Assembly (NCBI RefSeq): GCF_026015295.1
Contig: NZ_JAPDUW010000001.1
Coordinates: 3,638,501 to 3,702,500, forward strand
Direction of reading: 5' to 3'
DNA: 64,000 nt
Source: Segatella copri
GTDB taxonomy: Bacteria; Bacteroidota; Bacteroidia; Bacteroidales; Bacteroidaceae
Below are positions 51,682 through 60,371 of this stretch, one piece after another. The stretch's first letter is position 1. Each line of letters starts with the position of its first letter. Below the pieces are notes generated by a model that saw only the letters and a program-made list of their open reading frames with translations, made no database searches and was not told where the DNA came from. A program made the translations under genes and the position numbers.

Positions 51682-53976
51682 ATGAACAACTTATTAAATG
51701 GAAAGAGCGCAGCTATGATGCTTGCACTTTCATTGGTAAATGTTACAGCAGCTTTTGCACAGGATGATAATTCAAGTGCTAAGGAAGAAGGTAATCGTAA
51801 TGTGATGCTCAATGCAGCCAGTGCGAATGGTCCTCGTGAGATTCAGATAGGCTTGCCTTCTGCCGATGTCAACGTGTTGGAGAATGGTTTGCCTGTTACT
51901 TACGCAACCAATCCTCACTCTGTGAATACCATCTGGCGTGGCGATGCAAGTTTGAGCCATCAGGGTTTGCTCAAGATTGCAGAAACTGCCATCACTACTG
52001 GTAACATTGGTTATGCCGTGAACTCTTTTACCCAGAAGGGTCAGAAAGGATTCAATGGTACGCTGAACTATAAGAGCAATCATTTCGGATTGCAGGAATT
52101 CTCTTTGAATATGAATGGTGACTTGGGTAAGGACTGGTACTACAGCTTTAATATGTATCAGGATTTCGACCCGGGAACCTTCAAGATCAAGTCAACTCCT
52201 TATCAGGACCGTACTCAGATTTACAAGGCACTCCTCACCAAGAAGTATAACGGCAACCGTGGTGAGTTCACTGCCATGTATAAGTATGCCAATAGCCATA
52301 ACGTGTATAGCTATGCTACCCAGAGTGCTCCATTTATCTATGTAGGCGATGGAAGCGTGAAGGAGTATGGCGATTTCAAGCTCGGAACTACCTCTTATCT
52401 TCCTGTAGATAATGATATGACCTATCGTGATATGCGTACTGGTGAGTTGAAGCAGACTTCTCTCTATGATGCCTGTCTGAACAAGACAAGCGAGGTAACC
52501 CTGATGAACAACTATCGTTTTGACAACGGTTTGAACTGGAAGGCTACCTTGAAGTACGATCACTCACGTGGTGCGATGGTTTACCAGTCACCAATGTCTA
52601 TCATCGATTTGAAGAGTGATGCCAATAAGGGCGTAAATTATAAGTATCGCGATATCGATGGTGCTGTCAAGGCTTACAATGGTCAGTATGTACAGACCCG
52701 TATGTCTTGCCTCAATTCCGGAACCATCGATGAGGCTCTCTTCACCACCGAACTCAGCAAGAAATTCAGAACTTCCACCTTCCGCCTTGGCGTGAACGAG
52801 TGGTTCTACCATATTGATTATTGCTCAAATACAACCATGTATGACCAGAGTGTTCCTGCAGATGGCAGTTATGCCTTGCGAGTTTGGGATGCCAAGCGCA
52901 ATGGCTATTTCTACGATTTCAACAAGAATGCATCTGAGTATTACAAGGGAAGCGAAAACAAGCTGGCTCTCTACTTCACTCACGATTGGGATGTCACCAA
53001 CAAGTTGAATCTCTACTATGGTGCCCGTCTGGAGTGGCAGAAGCTGAAGGGTGAAAACGCAGCAGTGAAGAATGCAAAGGGTGAATTCGTAGGCCGTTTT
53101 GCCGATTACCATCTCGGTGCTAAGGCAGCAGATGGAACCGTGATTGCTCCGGCAGACTTGAGTTACAACTGGTTGAACTACGATTTCTCTGTAGCAGCAA
53201 CTTATAAGTTGACCGATAACTTCGGCTTTACTGGCGATTTCACTTACATCGTTCAGCATCCTAAGTTCGAGGCTTTTGCCCCAGCTACATTGCCAAATAC
53301 GGATAAGATTTCTGTGCCACTCGGTCGTGCAGGTATCTACTACAATAACTCATGGTTGAGTTTGACATCGTTGTTCTCTTACATCTCAAAGACCAACAAC
53401 AACTCAACTCTGAATTTGCAGCATGGCAGTGAGATCAAGGCAGCTCCTATGGCTTACGATATTCAGACATGGGGTTGGACAACCGATGCTGTGGCTCATC
53501 CTTTCAAGGGATTCGATTTCCACTTCCTCTTCACTTATCAGAAGCCAACTTACAAGAAATATGAGACATCGGTTACCTTCAGTGATGGTACCCCTGGCAA
53601 CATCAATGCCACTGGCAATATCGTAGCAGAGATTCCTCAGATTCTCATCGAGTTGGATCCAAGCTACATGATTACCAAGGACATCAAGCTCTGGACCAGC
53701 TTCCGTTACTTCAGCAAGACCTACGCCAACATCAACGAGGCATATTACTTCAACGGTCACTGGGAGACTTTCGGAGGTTTGAACTGGCAGGCAACCAAGC
53801 GCTTGGCTCTCGGCTGCACCGTAGTCAACTTCCTCAACCAGACTGGTGCCAAGGGTAGTATCGCAGGTGCCGAGCTGATTACCAAGGATGAGGCAAAGGG
53901 AATCAAGAACCAGATAATGACGGGTAGCTATCTTCGTCCATTCACTGTAGAATTCACAGCTTCGCTGAAGTTCTAA
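51682..53976 (+). CDS. Outer-membrane TonB-dependent-receptor-like protein of the fructan locus, no SusD partner
   Basis: A 764-residue protein with a signal peptide (to 'AAFAQ'). Most of it is a beta-barrel with repeated strand pairs, ending in 'RPFTVEFTASLKF'. The N-terminal 100 residues are shorter and less conserved than a normal plug; the usual 'VRG' and 'DGVP' motifs and the carboxypeptidase-like domain were not seen. No SusD gene is next to it. It shares an operator-like inverted repeat with the GH32 gene, so uptake of fructo-oligosaccharides is the likely role. TonB dependence is probable but not shown by a clear TonB box. Confidence 0.82.
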   Translation: MNNLLNGKSAAMMLALSLVNVTAAFAQDDNSSAKEEGNRNVMLNAASANGPREIQIGLPSADVNVLENGLPVTYATNPHSVNTIWRGDASLSHQGLLKIAETAITTGNIGYAVNSFTQKGQKGFNGTLNYKSNHFGLQEFSLNMNGDLGKDWYYSFNMYQDFDPGTFKIKSTPYQDRTQIYKALLTKKYNGNRGEFTAMYKYANSHNVYSYATQSAPFIYVGDGSVKEYGDFKLGTTSYLPVDNDMTYRDMRTGELKQTSLYDACLNKTSEVTLMNNYRFDNGLNWKATLKYDHSRGAMVYQSPMSIIDLKSDANKGVNYKYRDIDGAVKAYNGQYVQTRMSCLNSGTIDEALFTTELSKKFRTSTFRLGVNEWFYHIDYCSNTTMYDQSVPADGSYALRVWDAKRNGYFYDFNKNASEYYKGSENKLALYFTHDWDVTNKLNLYYGARLEWQKLKGENAAVKNAKGEFVGRFADYHLGAKAADGTVIAPADLSYNWLNYDFSVAATYKLTDNFGFTGDFTYIVQHPKFEAFAPATLPNTDKISVPLGRAGIYYNNSWLSLTSLFSYISKTNNNSTLNLQHGSEIKAAPMAYDIQTWGWTTDAVAHPFKGFDFHFLFTYQKPTYKKYETSVTFSDGTPGNINATGNIVAEIPQILIELDPSYMITKDIKLWTSFRYFSKTYANINEAYYFNGHWETFGGLNWQATKRLALGCTVVNFLNQTGAKGSIAGAELITKDEAKGIKNQIMTGSYLRPFTVEFTASLKF

Positions 53977-53997
53977 TTAGTTCAAACATAATAAGAT

Positions 53998-54036
53998 AAG
54001 GCAGTACTATATAATAATGTATAGTGCTGCCTTTTT
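53998..54036 (+). terminator. Terminator after the fructan receptor gene
   Basis: AAGGCAGTACTATA pairs with TATAGTGCTGCCTT (one G-U pair) over an 8-base loop and ends in TTTTT. Confidence 0.88.
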
Positions 54037-54145
54037 CTTGTTTGGGTTTTGAACTTTGGAGAAAACGCTGTTTTCCATAATAAAATAGGTGAAAAGAGTG
54101 TTTTTATCAGTCATGATTAATAAAATAGAGGAGTTTTAGTGTTTG

Positions 54146-54251
54146 TCTTCCTAAAAACGTCCGTAAAAGAAAAGTTTTAGGAATCAATTCCTAAAACTTT
54201 CTAAATAATCGTACTTTTAGTATGTAGATTCCTAAAAAATATGTATATTTG
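54146..54251 (+). promoter_or_regulatory. ATPase promoter with repeated TTCCTAAAA operator-like sites
   Basis: A perfect 14-bp-arm inverted repeat, AAAGTTTTAGGAAT-CA-ATTCCTAAAACTTT (54171-54200), lies upstream of the -7 box TATATTTG (54244-54251). Further copies of TTCCTAAAAA occur near 54148 and 54229. The in-frame ATG at 54241 overlaps the -7 box, so 54277 is taken as the start. Confidence 0.65.
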
Positions 54252-54276
54252 CAGCATGACATGTAAAAATACAAAA

Positions 54277-55479
54277 ATGAAGATAATAGAACGACATAAC
54301 TATCTGAAAAAGCTGATAGCTTTCAAGGATAAAAAGCTTATCAAGGTGATAACAGGCATCCGCCGTTGTGGTAAATCGACCATTATGGAGATTTATCGTG
54401 ACTGGCTGATAGCTCATGGAGTAATGCAAGAGCAAATCATCTATCTCAATTTTGAGGACTATGACTATTTTGAATTGCGAGACCCAAGAAAACTGTATTC
54501 TTATGTCAAACCTTTGATACAGCAAGATAAGATGACTTACATCTTTTTTGATGAGATACAGCATGTCACGGATTTTCCGGATATCATCAATAGTCTTAAT
54601 TTGAAGCCAACAGTTGATTTATATGTGACGGGTTCGAATGCCTACATGCTTTCTAGCGAGATAGCTACACTCTTGGCTGGCAGGTATGTAGAGATTGCGA
54701 TGCTTCCGTTGTCTTTCAAGGAGTATGCGGAAGGTATCGGTGGTACGGACCATCTTTCACAGACATATATAGAATATGTGAGCAAGAGCAGTTTCCCATA
54801 TACATTGGAGTTGGATACGGCTAATGAGATTAGCGATTACTTGAATGCTGTTTACAATACGATAGTGGTAAAGGACATCATGAGTCGAAATAAACTTTCC
54901 GATGTGATGATGTTGGAGAGCGTGATACGTTTCACGGCAGATAATATCGGCAATATTCTCTCGACGAAACGTATTGCAGACTTGATGTCGGCTGAAGGGC
55001 GAAAGATTGACCAAAAGACAGTGGAGAAATACCTGTCAACCCTTTGTGAGTCTTTCTTCTTGTATGAAGTGAAGCGATATAACATCAAGGGTAAGCAACT
55101 CCTCAAAACTTTGGGAAAATACTATCTGGTGGATATTGGTTTGCGACGTATGTTGCTTGGCTCTCGCTCTTTTGATGCAGGGCGCATTTTGGAAAATATC
55201 GTTTTTCTGGAACTCTTGCGTCGGCAGAAGAAAGTGTATATAGGCAAGATGGATAACTTGGAGGTTGATTTTGTTGCTATTGACGAGAATGACTTAGCCT
55301 ATTATCAGGTAGCTGCAACGGTAAGGGATGAGAAGACCTTGAAGCGCGAACTCGCTTCGCTTCAGCAAATCAAGGACCAATATCCCAAGTATATCTTGAC
55401 GCTCGATGAAGACCCGACGGCAGATTATGATGGTATCAAGCGAATCAATGCGTTGAAATGGCTGATGGGGGAAGTATAG
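54277..55479 (+). CDS. AAA ATPase with DUF4143 (archaeal-type ATPase family)
   Basis: About 400 residues from 54277 (MKIIERHNYLKKLIAFKDKK). Walker A is 'VITGIRRCGKSTIM' near residue 25 and Walker B 'MTYIFFDEIQHV' near residue 87. 'DLYVTGSNAYMLSSE' is the sensor region. The C-terminal DUF4143 part contains 'YYLVDIGLRRMLLG' and 'GRILENIVFLELLRR', and a nuclease-like 'EVDFVAIDENDLAYYQV'. Many paralogues exist in Bacteroidetes genomes; their function is unclear, with toxin, transposition or stress roles suggested. It lies inside the fructan locus but has a separate palindrome-rich promoter, so it is probably an insertion. Confidence 0.88.
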   Translation: MKIIERHNYLKKLIAFKDKKLIKVITGIRRCGKSTIMEIYRDWLIAHGVMQEQIIYLNFEDYDYFELRDPRKLYSYVKPLIQQDKMTYIFFDEIQHVTDFPDIINSLNLKPTVDLYVTGSNAYMLSSEIATLLAGRYVEIAMLPLSFKEYAEGIGGTDHLSQTYIEYVSKSSFPYTLELDTANEISDYLNAVYNTIVVKDIMSRNKLSDVMMLESVIRFTADNIGNILSTKRIADLMSAEGRKIDQKTVEKYLSTLCESFFLYEVKRYNIKGKQLLKTLGKYYLVDIGLRRMLLGSRSFDAGRILENIVFLELLRRQKKVYIGKMDNLEVDFVAIDENDLAYYQVAATVRDEKTLKRELASLQQIKDQYPKYILTLDEDPTADYDGIKRINALKWLMGEV

Positions 55480-55511
55480 TCTTGTTGCCTCCAAGGAGAT
55501 GTGAGGAAAAG

Positions 55512-55607
55512 AATCGTTCATGCACTGCAAAAGATGTTGCATGAACGATTTTTTGTATCGGATGAAACGAGATTTATATGATAATTCCTGCTTTATTCTT
55601 ATCTTTG
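55512..55607 (+). promoter_or_regulatory. GH32 promoter with inverted-repeat operator / terminator-like hairpin
   Basis: AATCGTTCATGCA (55512-55524) and TGCATGAACGATT (55538-55550) form a 13-bp inverted repeat followed by TTTTTT, which can also terminate the upstream ATPase gene. The -7 box TATCTTTG is at 55600-55607, 52 bp after ATGAACG, exactly as in the receptor promoter. Confidence 0.75.
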
Positions 55608-55653
55608 CAGCAGATTTAAACAATAATGCTAACAATTTAAAAAAGAAACGATC

Positions 55654-57558
55654 ATGAAATCCAATTCAATGATTACCAAGGCTGCCTGCCTCATGTTGAT
55701 GGCATCAGCTACAACTTCTGCCTTTGCACAGAAGATGAACATCGAACACAAGGGTGATACTACTATCATCAAGGTGGAGAATCCTACCAAGTATCTTCTT
55801 CTCCCTATCCAGGAAGAGAAGGATGAGGCCCAGGTTTTGCTCGATACAGGTTCTAAGGATGATACCTGGATGGACGTTCGCCTGGCTCAGAATGGTTCTG
55901 ATTACTATGTGCCTTTCGCTTTGGGAAAGGGTAAGACTGCTACAGTCAAGATTCTTGGCTTGAAGAAGGATGCTTTGGCACTCAACTTGCTCAAGCTCAG
56001 CGATACATTCGACACCACCAACACCGATTACTATCGTCCATCTTATCACTTCACTCCGCTCTATGGTTGGATGAACGACCCTAACGGAATGGTGTATAAG
56101 GATGGTGAGTATCATCTCTATTTCCAGTATAACCCATACGGAAGTAAGTGGGGCAATATGCACTGGGGACATGCCGTAAGCAAGGACCTCGTTCATTGGG
56201 AACACCTCGATCCAGCCATCGCCCGCGACCCTGTAGGTCATATCTTCTCTGGTAGTTCGGTTGTGGATAAGAAGAATACGGCAGGTTTCGGCAAGAATGC
56301 CATCATCGCCATCTATACCAACAACAGTAGTGTAAACCATGATGAGGTGCAGTGCATCGCTTATAGCAATGACAATGGTCGTACCTTTACCAAGTACGAG
56401 GGCAACCCAGTGTTGACTCCATTCGATGGCTTGAAGGACTTCCGTGACCCTAAGGTGTTCTGGTATGAGAAGGGAAAATGCTGGTATATGATTGTTTCTG
56501 CTGATAAGGAGACCCGTTTCTATAAGTCAAAGAACTTGAAGAAGTGGACTTACGTGAGTGCCTTCGGTAAGGGTTTGGGTCAGCAGCCATGCCAGTATGA
56601 GTGCCCAGACTTCTTCCAGTTGCCTGTAAATGGTGATAAGAAGAAGATGAAGTGGGTGATGACCATGAATATCAATCCAGGTTGCTGGTTTGGTGGCAGC
56701 GCTACCGAGTATTTCGTAGGCGATTTCGATGGCAAGAAGTTTACCTGTCCTGATGCCCACGATGTGAAGTGGCTCGATTGGGGTAAGGATCACTATGCTA
56801 CCGTTACCTTCTCTAACACCGGCGACCGAGTTCTGGGTATCACCTGGATGAGCAACTGGCAGTATGCCAATCTTACTCCGTTCAAGCAGAATCGTGGTGC
56901 CAACGGTTTGCCAAGAGAGTTGAAACTCTACGAGAAGAATGGCAAGTATTATGTTTCTGAAAATGTAGCTCCTGAAGTATATGCTTTGAGAAAGGAAACC
57001 AAGGATTTGGCAGATGCTTCTGTTGCCGATGCCAAGGATTTGAAGGGTGTTGCAGCCAATATGGAAGGTGCATTCGAGATTGAGGCTGATGTAACACCAG
57101 ATGCCAACGGCATTGCCGGTATTGAGATTTCAAACAACAAGCGTGAGCGCACCCTGATTTACTTCGATATGAAGCAGGGCAAGGTGGTAATGGATAGAAC
57201 TGAGAGTGGTTTGACCGATTTCGGCAAGCAGGCAGTTCCTCACGATATTGAGTTGGCTTGGGACAAGCAGCGTGCAGCTGAAGGCAAGGAGCCTGCCCGC
57301 ATCGCTAACTCCATCAACTACAAGAACGATTTCGCTCTGGCTACCTGGGCTCCATTGAGTCTTTGCGAGGATGGCAAGAAGACCTATCATGTTGATATCT
57401 TCGTAGATAAGTCATCTGTAGAGCTCTTCGTAGATGGCGGTCGCATCGCCATGACCAACCTCGTCTTCCCTGTAGCTCCATACGAGAATGTGAAGCTCTA
57501 CACCCAGGATGGCAAGGCTGAATTCAAGAATCTGAAGGTTCATAAACTTGGTTTGTAA
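55654..57558 (+). CDS. GH32 fructan hydrolase (inulinase/levanase/invertase type)
   Basis: A 634-residue secreted enzyme with a signal peptide (to 'TSAFAQ'). An extra N-terminal beta domain (about 25-120) precedes the five-blade GH32 propeller. Catalytic triad: D142 in 'GWMNDPNGMVY', D265 in 'DFRDPKVFWY' and E316 in 'YECPDFFQLP'. The C-terminal beta-sandwich ends 'FVDKSSVELFVDGGRIAMTN'. It should release fructose from beta-fructans, exo-acting by the overall length, in the periplasm or on the surface. No lipobox is present. It shares an operator-like inverted repeat with the receptor 2 kb upstream, and the adjacent BT1754-like HTCS would sense the fructose produced. Confidence 0.95.
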   Translation: MKSNSMITKAACLMLMASATTSAFAQKMNIEHKGDTTIIKVENPTKYLLLPIQEEKDEAQVLLDTGSKDDTWMDVRLAQNGSDYYVPFALGKGKTATVKILGLKKDALALNLLKLSDTFDTTNTDYYRPSYHFTPLYGWMNDPNGMVYKDGEYHLYFQYNPYGSKWGNMHWGHAVSKDLVHWEHLDPAIARDPVGHIFSGSSVVDKKNTAGFGKNAIIAIYTNNSSVNHDEVQCIAYSNDNGRTFTKYEGNPVLTPFDGLKDFRDPKVFWYEKGKCWYMIVSADKETRFYKSKNLKKWTYVSAFGKGLGQQPCQYECPDFFQLPVNGDKKKMKWVMTMNINPGCWFGGSATEYFVGDFDGKKFTCPDAHDVKWLDWGKDHYATVTFSNTGDRVLGITWMSNWQYANLTPFKQNRGANGLPRELKLYEKNGKYYVSENVAPEVYALRKETKDLADASVADAKDLKGVAANMEGAFEIEADVTPDANGIAGIEISNNKRERTLIYFDMKQGKVVMDRTESGLTDFGKQAVPHDIELAWDKQRAAEGKEPARIANSINYKNDFALATWAPLSLCEDGKKTYHVDIFVDKSSVELFVDGGRIAMTNLVFPVAPYENVKLYTQDGKAEFKNLKVHKLGL

Positions 57559-57608
57559 TCACGTAGATATTGTATGGTCGAATTGTAGGTTTAAATGTAA
57601 ATAGTAAT

Positions 57609-57650
57609 GAGTCGCAACCTGATAATATTTTAGGTTGCGACTCTTTTTTT
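57609..57650 (+). terminator. Terminator after the GH32 gene
   Basis: GAGTCGCAACCT pairs with AGGTTGCGACTC over an 11-base loop, followed by seven T. Confidence 0.9.
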
Positions 57651-57693
57651 CGGCTCAGGGGAGATTGTCCGTGGATAAAACAACCTCTGTTTC

Positions 57694-58224
57694 TTATTTA
57701 CCGGTTTGCTGTTTCATTCCCTCAAAAAACTTTTGCTGCAATTGTTTGGCCAGTTGATTATCAGGGTTGAGTTTGAGAGCTTTCTCGTAATCCTGCATCA
57801 CTTCCAGATAATAGCGTTGACCGTTTTGCCCAGGATTCTGTACGATGCGTACCATATAGAGAAAACCGCGAAGGGTACAGATGTCAGACGGGTCAGCATG
57901 CTTTATATTCTCCATCTTGGCAATAGTTTCTTCTGTCTCTTTTAGAAGATTTTCTGTTTGTGGAGCATGCGGATTCATCACGGAATAATTGAGACTTTGC
58001 AAAGCTATCTGAAATTTGGGCTGGATGCTATCAGGAAACATATCATCAATACGCTTCATCTCTGCAATACAATTAAGTATGCTCTCTGATGTCGGTTGCT
58101 GAAGTTTAGCAAGCGACTGTCCGATAAGTCCCTGCATTGTGGATTGCTGGGCATAGATAACTACAGATGTTGTCATGAAGAAGACTGACATCAATACGAA
58201 TCGTTTAAAAGTTTGAAATGTCAT
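57694..58224 (-). CDS. Small secreted TPR-like protein
   Basis: About 176 residues from 58224 (MTFQTFKRFVLMSVFFMTTS), with a signal peptide to 'VVIYAQ'. The mature protein is helical, and its C terminus 'DYEKALKLNPDNQLAKQLQQKFFEGM' is a tetratricopeptide unit. No other motif is seen. The start overlaps the end of the upstream TonB receptor gene by 20 bp, so the two are translated as a pair. The protein may assist that receptor in the periplasm. Confidence 0.75.
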   Translation of the reverse strand: MTFQTFKRFVLMSVFFMTTSVVIYAQQSTMQGLIGQSLAKLQQPTSESILNCIAEMKRIDDMFPDSIQPKFQIALQSLNYSVMNPHAPQTENLLKETEETIAKMENIKHADPSDICTLRGFLYMVRIVQNPGQNGQRYYLEVMQDYEKALKLNPDNQLAKQLQQKFFEGMKQQTGK

Positions 58225-60259
58225 ATGCTTTATTATTTTTAAGTGAAACAAATATGCCTATATATAAAAATCTGTCTCTAGATGGAACTATCGAACGTCC
58301 GTTAGTATTATATCCGAAAATGTTTGTACGGCCGAGGATGTTGTTCAGAGAAGAATAGATAATGACCTTGGGACTTAGCAGATAAGTAAGGTTTATATCT
58401 ACGCTATTATAATGTGGTGTCTTGCCAATAAGAAAATGACGTCCGCTTGCATACGATTCAGTCAGCCCGATGATTGCTTTGCCGAATGAATATTTTGCTG
58501 TCAATCTCAGATTATGCCTTGAGGCGTAGTCAGGTATTCGCTCCTCTGTGTATTCGTGATAGAATCGCTTGGAATCGTTGTAGGAATATGAAAATGCTGT
58601 GGTCAGATGTTTGAAAAGCGAATGCTCTTCTACAAAAATGTCTATACCTTTACTCTTTCCATATCCTTTCGGTTGGTAAATACCCTTTTCCCATAAAGGC
58701 AATCGCTGATATTTTTTCCAGTAGGGTTCTATTCGTATGAGTGTACCAGGCGACTTATATTGTATGGATAGGATAGCATGATCTGCCGTACTTTGTCCAA
58801 GAGATTTCTTGTTTGTTGCAAGAAAGTCATCTTCTGGAGTCTGGCTATACCGACCGGTAGCAAATGAAAGCTGAAAATTCTTGTTAGGAATATAACATAG
58901 TGTAGCCCTTGGCATAAACAGCCAGTTGGCATGAGCCATATATTCTGTCCTTGTCGAAATATTCAGGAACACATGGGGCTTCATCCTCCATTGGGCATCA
59001 ATATGAGCAGCAAGAATATTATAATCCAACTTGTAGCAATCGTTTTCGTACTCCATGAGGCTGTTTCGCTGATAGTCCTCCATTCCTGCCGATATTTTTA
59101 GTGCATCCGAGCAAATTTTGCGTATTCCTGTTTTCAGATGTATCTCATTCCTGAAGTTGTAATATCGGTCACCAGCAATCTTCGCATCTTCTATATCGTT
59201 GAATACCGATGAGCTTGCCATACCACAAAAGAGCGTGTAGCCAGCACCCCACTGTGCCTTATAGGTTGTGTTGGCATAGATATTATTCTCTTTGAGCGAA
59301 AGGTTTTGGTTGTCTATATGCTGTCCTACAGATGTAAAATCATAGCCAACGTATGTTTTCAATATTCCGGCATTTCGGAACTCATTCTTGTATTGTGATT
59401 CGCCAGATAGTTTAAGATAAGGCTTGTTGAAATCAAGCCTTTCTGAAAATAACTGATTGTAGATTCCCAAACTTGTTAGTGCGGCATTAAAGGATAAGCT
59501 GCTGTGGGAATATGCCTTGGTGCCACCGATGTTCCAGTCAACCAATGATGCGCTGACTCCATATTTGTCACTTGTTGCAGCATCTGATGTTTCCATAGGG
59601 AGAACGGAGGAAAGTGCTTGTCCATATTCTCCGCTATATCCACCAAGAGAAAAGTTGATACCTTTAAATATAAAAGGAGAGAATCGTCCACGTACAGCAG
59701 TATCTTCTGTGTTTGTACTATATGGAACAAGGACGTGCATTCCGTTAATGAAAGTCTGGCATTCTTCGCTTTCTCCACCACGGACATAGAGCTTTCCATT
59801 TTCTCCCACTTTTTGAGTGCCGGGTAAAGTTTGCAGGGCTGCAACAATGTCCCCGCATGAATTACCTGCCATCACAACATCTAAGGCATCCATAGTCTTG
59901 AAGTTGTCACTTTTCCCGAAACTGTAAGTGCTGGCAGATATTACAACTTCTTGGATTGTCGTAGCTTTTTCTTTCATTTGGATAGAAAGATTATGTAACT
60001 TGCAGGCATCTGTAGTCTGCATATATTCTTCAAAACCAATCATGGTAATCTTGATAGACGCTTCTCCGGTTTTTGATGTGGAAAAGGAAAACCTGCCCAG
60101 AGAATCTGTCAGGCATCCATCAATTGTGCCCATGATGAAAACATTGGCACCAGCAAGCGGTTCCTGACCGCTTTTTACCATGCCTGATATGATGGTCTGT
60201 GCAGCTAGGTTGCAGACTGAAGTCAGCAGCAATGCGATATGTATTATTCGATGTTTCAT
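58205..60259 (-). CDS. TonB-dependent receptor with carboxypeptidase-like N-terminal domain
   Basis: About 684 residues from 60259 (MKHRIIHIALLLTSVCNLAA). Residues about 22-100 are a CarboxypepD_reg-like beta-sandwich ('ISGMVKSGQEPLAGANVFI', 'GCLTDSLGRFSFS'). A plug follows ('VVISASTYSFGKS', 'ALQTLPGTQKVGENGKLYVRGGESEECQTFINGMHV'), then a barrel ending 'FLYIGIFVSLKNN'. Unlike SusC it has no SusD partner and is shorter, so a small ligand such as a metal complex, cofactor or peptide is more likely than a glycan. A -7-like box (60264-60271) is only 4 bp before the start, which would mean a nearly leaderless mRNA. A LytTR regulator gene lies upstream. Confidence 0.88.
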   Translation of the reverse strand: MKHRIIHIALLLTSVCNLAAQTIISGMVKSGQEPLAGANVFIMGTIDGCLTDSLGRFSFSTSKTGEASIKITMIGFEEYMQTTDACKLHNLSIQMKEKATTIQEVVISASTYSFGKSDNFKTMDALDVVMAGNSCGDIVAALQTLPGTQKVGENGKLYVRGGESEECQTFINGMHVLVPYSTNTEDTAVRGRFSPFIFKGINFSLGGYSGEYGQALSSVLPMETSDAATSDKYGVSASLVDWNIGGTKAYSHSSLSFNAALTSLGIYNQLFSERLDFNKPYLKLSGESQYKNEFRNAGILKTYVGYDFTSVGQHIDNQNLSLKENNIYANTTYKAQWGAGYTLFCGMASSSVFNDIEDAKIAGDRYYNFRNEIHLKTGIRKICSDALKISAGMEDYQRNSLMEYENDCYKLDYNILAAHIDAQWRMKPHVFLNISTRTEYMAHANWLFMPRATLCYIPNKNFQLSFATGRYSQTPEDDFLATNKKSLGQSTADHAILSIQYKSPGTLIRIEPYWKKYQRLPLWEKGIYQPKGYGKSKGIDIFVEEHSLFKHLTTAFSYSYNDSKRFYHEYTEERIPDYASRHNLRLTAKYSFGKAIIGLTESYASGRHFLIGKTPHYNSVDINLTYLLSPKVIIYSSLNNILGRTNIFGYNTNGRSIVPSRDRFLYIGIFVSLKNNKAYDISNF

Positions 60260-60263
60260 GCCA

Positions 60264-60271
60264 CAAAGATA
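60264..60271 (-). promoter_or_regulatory. -7-like box immediately before the TonB receptor gene
   Basis: On the minus strand this reads TATCTTTG. Only 4 bp separate it from the start codon used, so the mRNA would be leaderless. It may be fortuitous. Confidence 0.4.
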
Positions 60272-60371
60272 CTGCATGAAACTGGAGTTACCAAATTCTT
60301 AGGATATACAACTAAAACTTATGATAGAAAGCTAGTTAAGATGCCGAATAACTAAGTTGAAGGACAAATAA

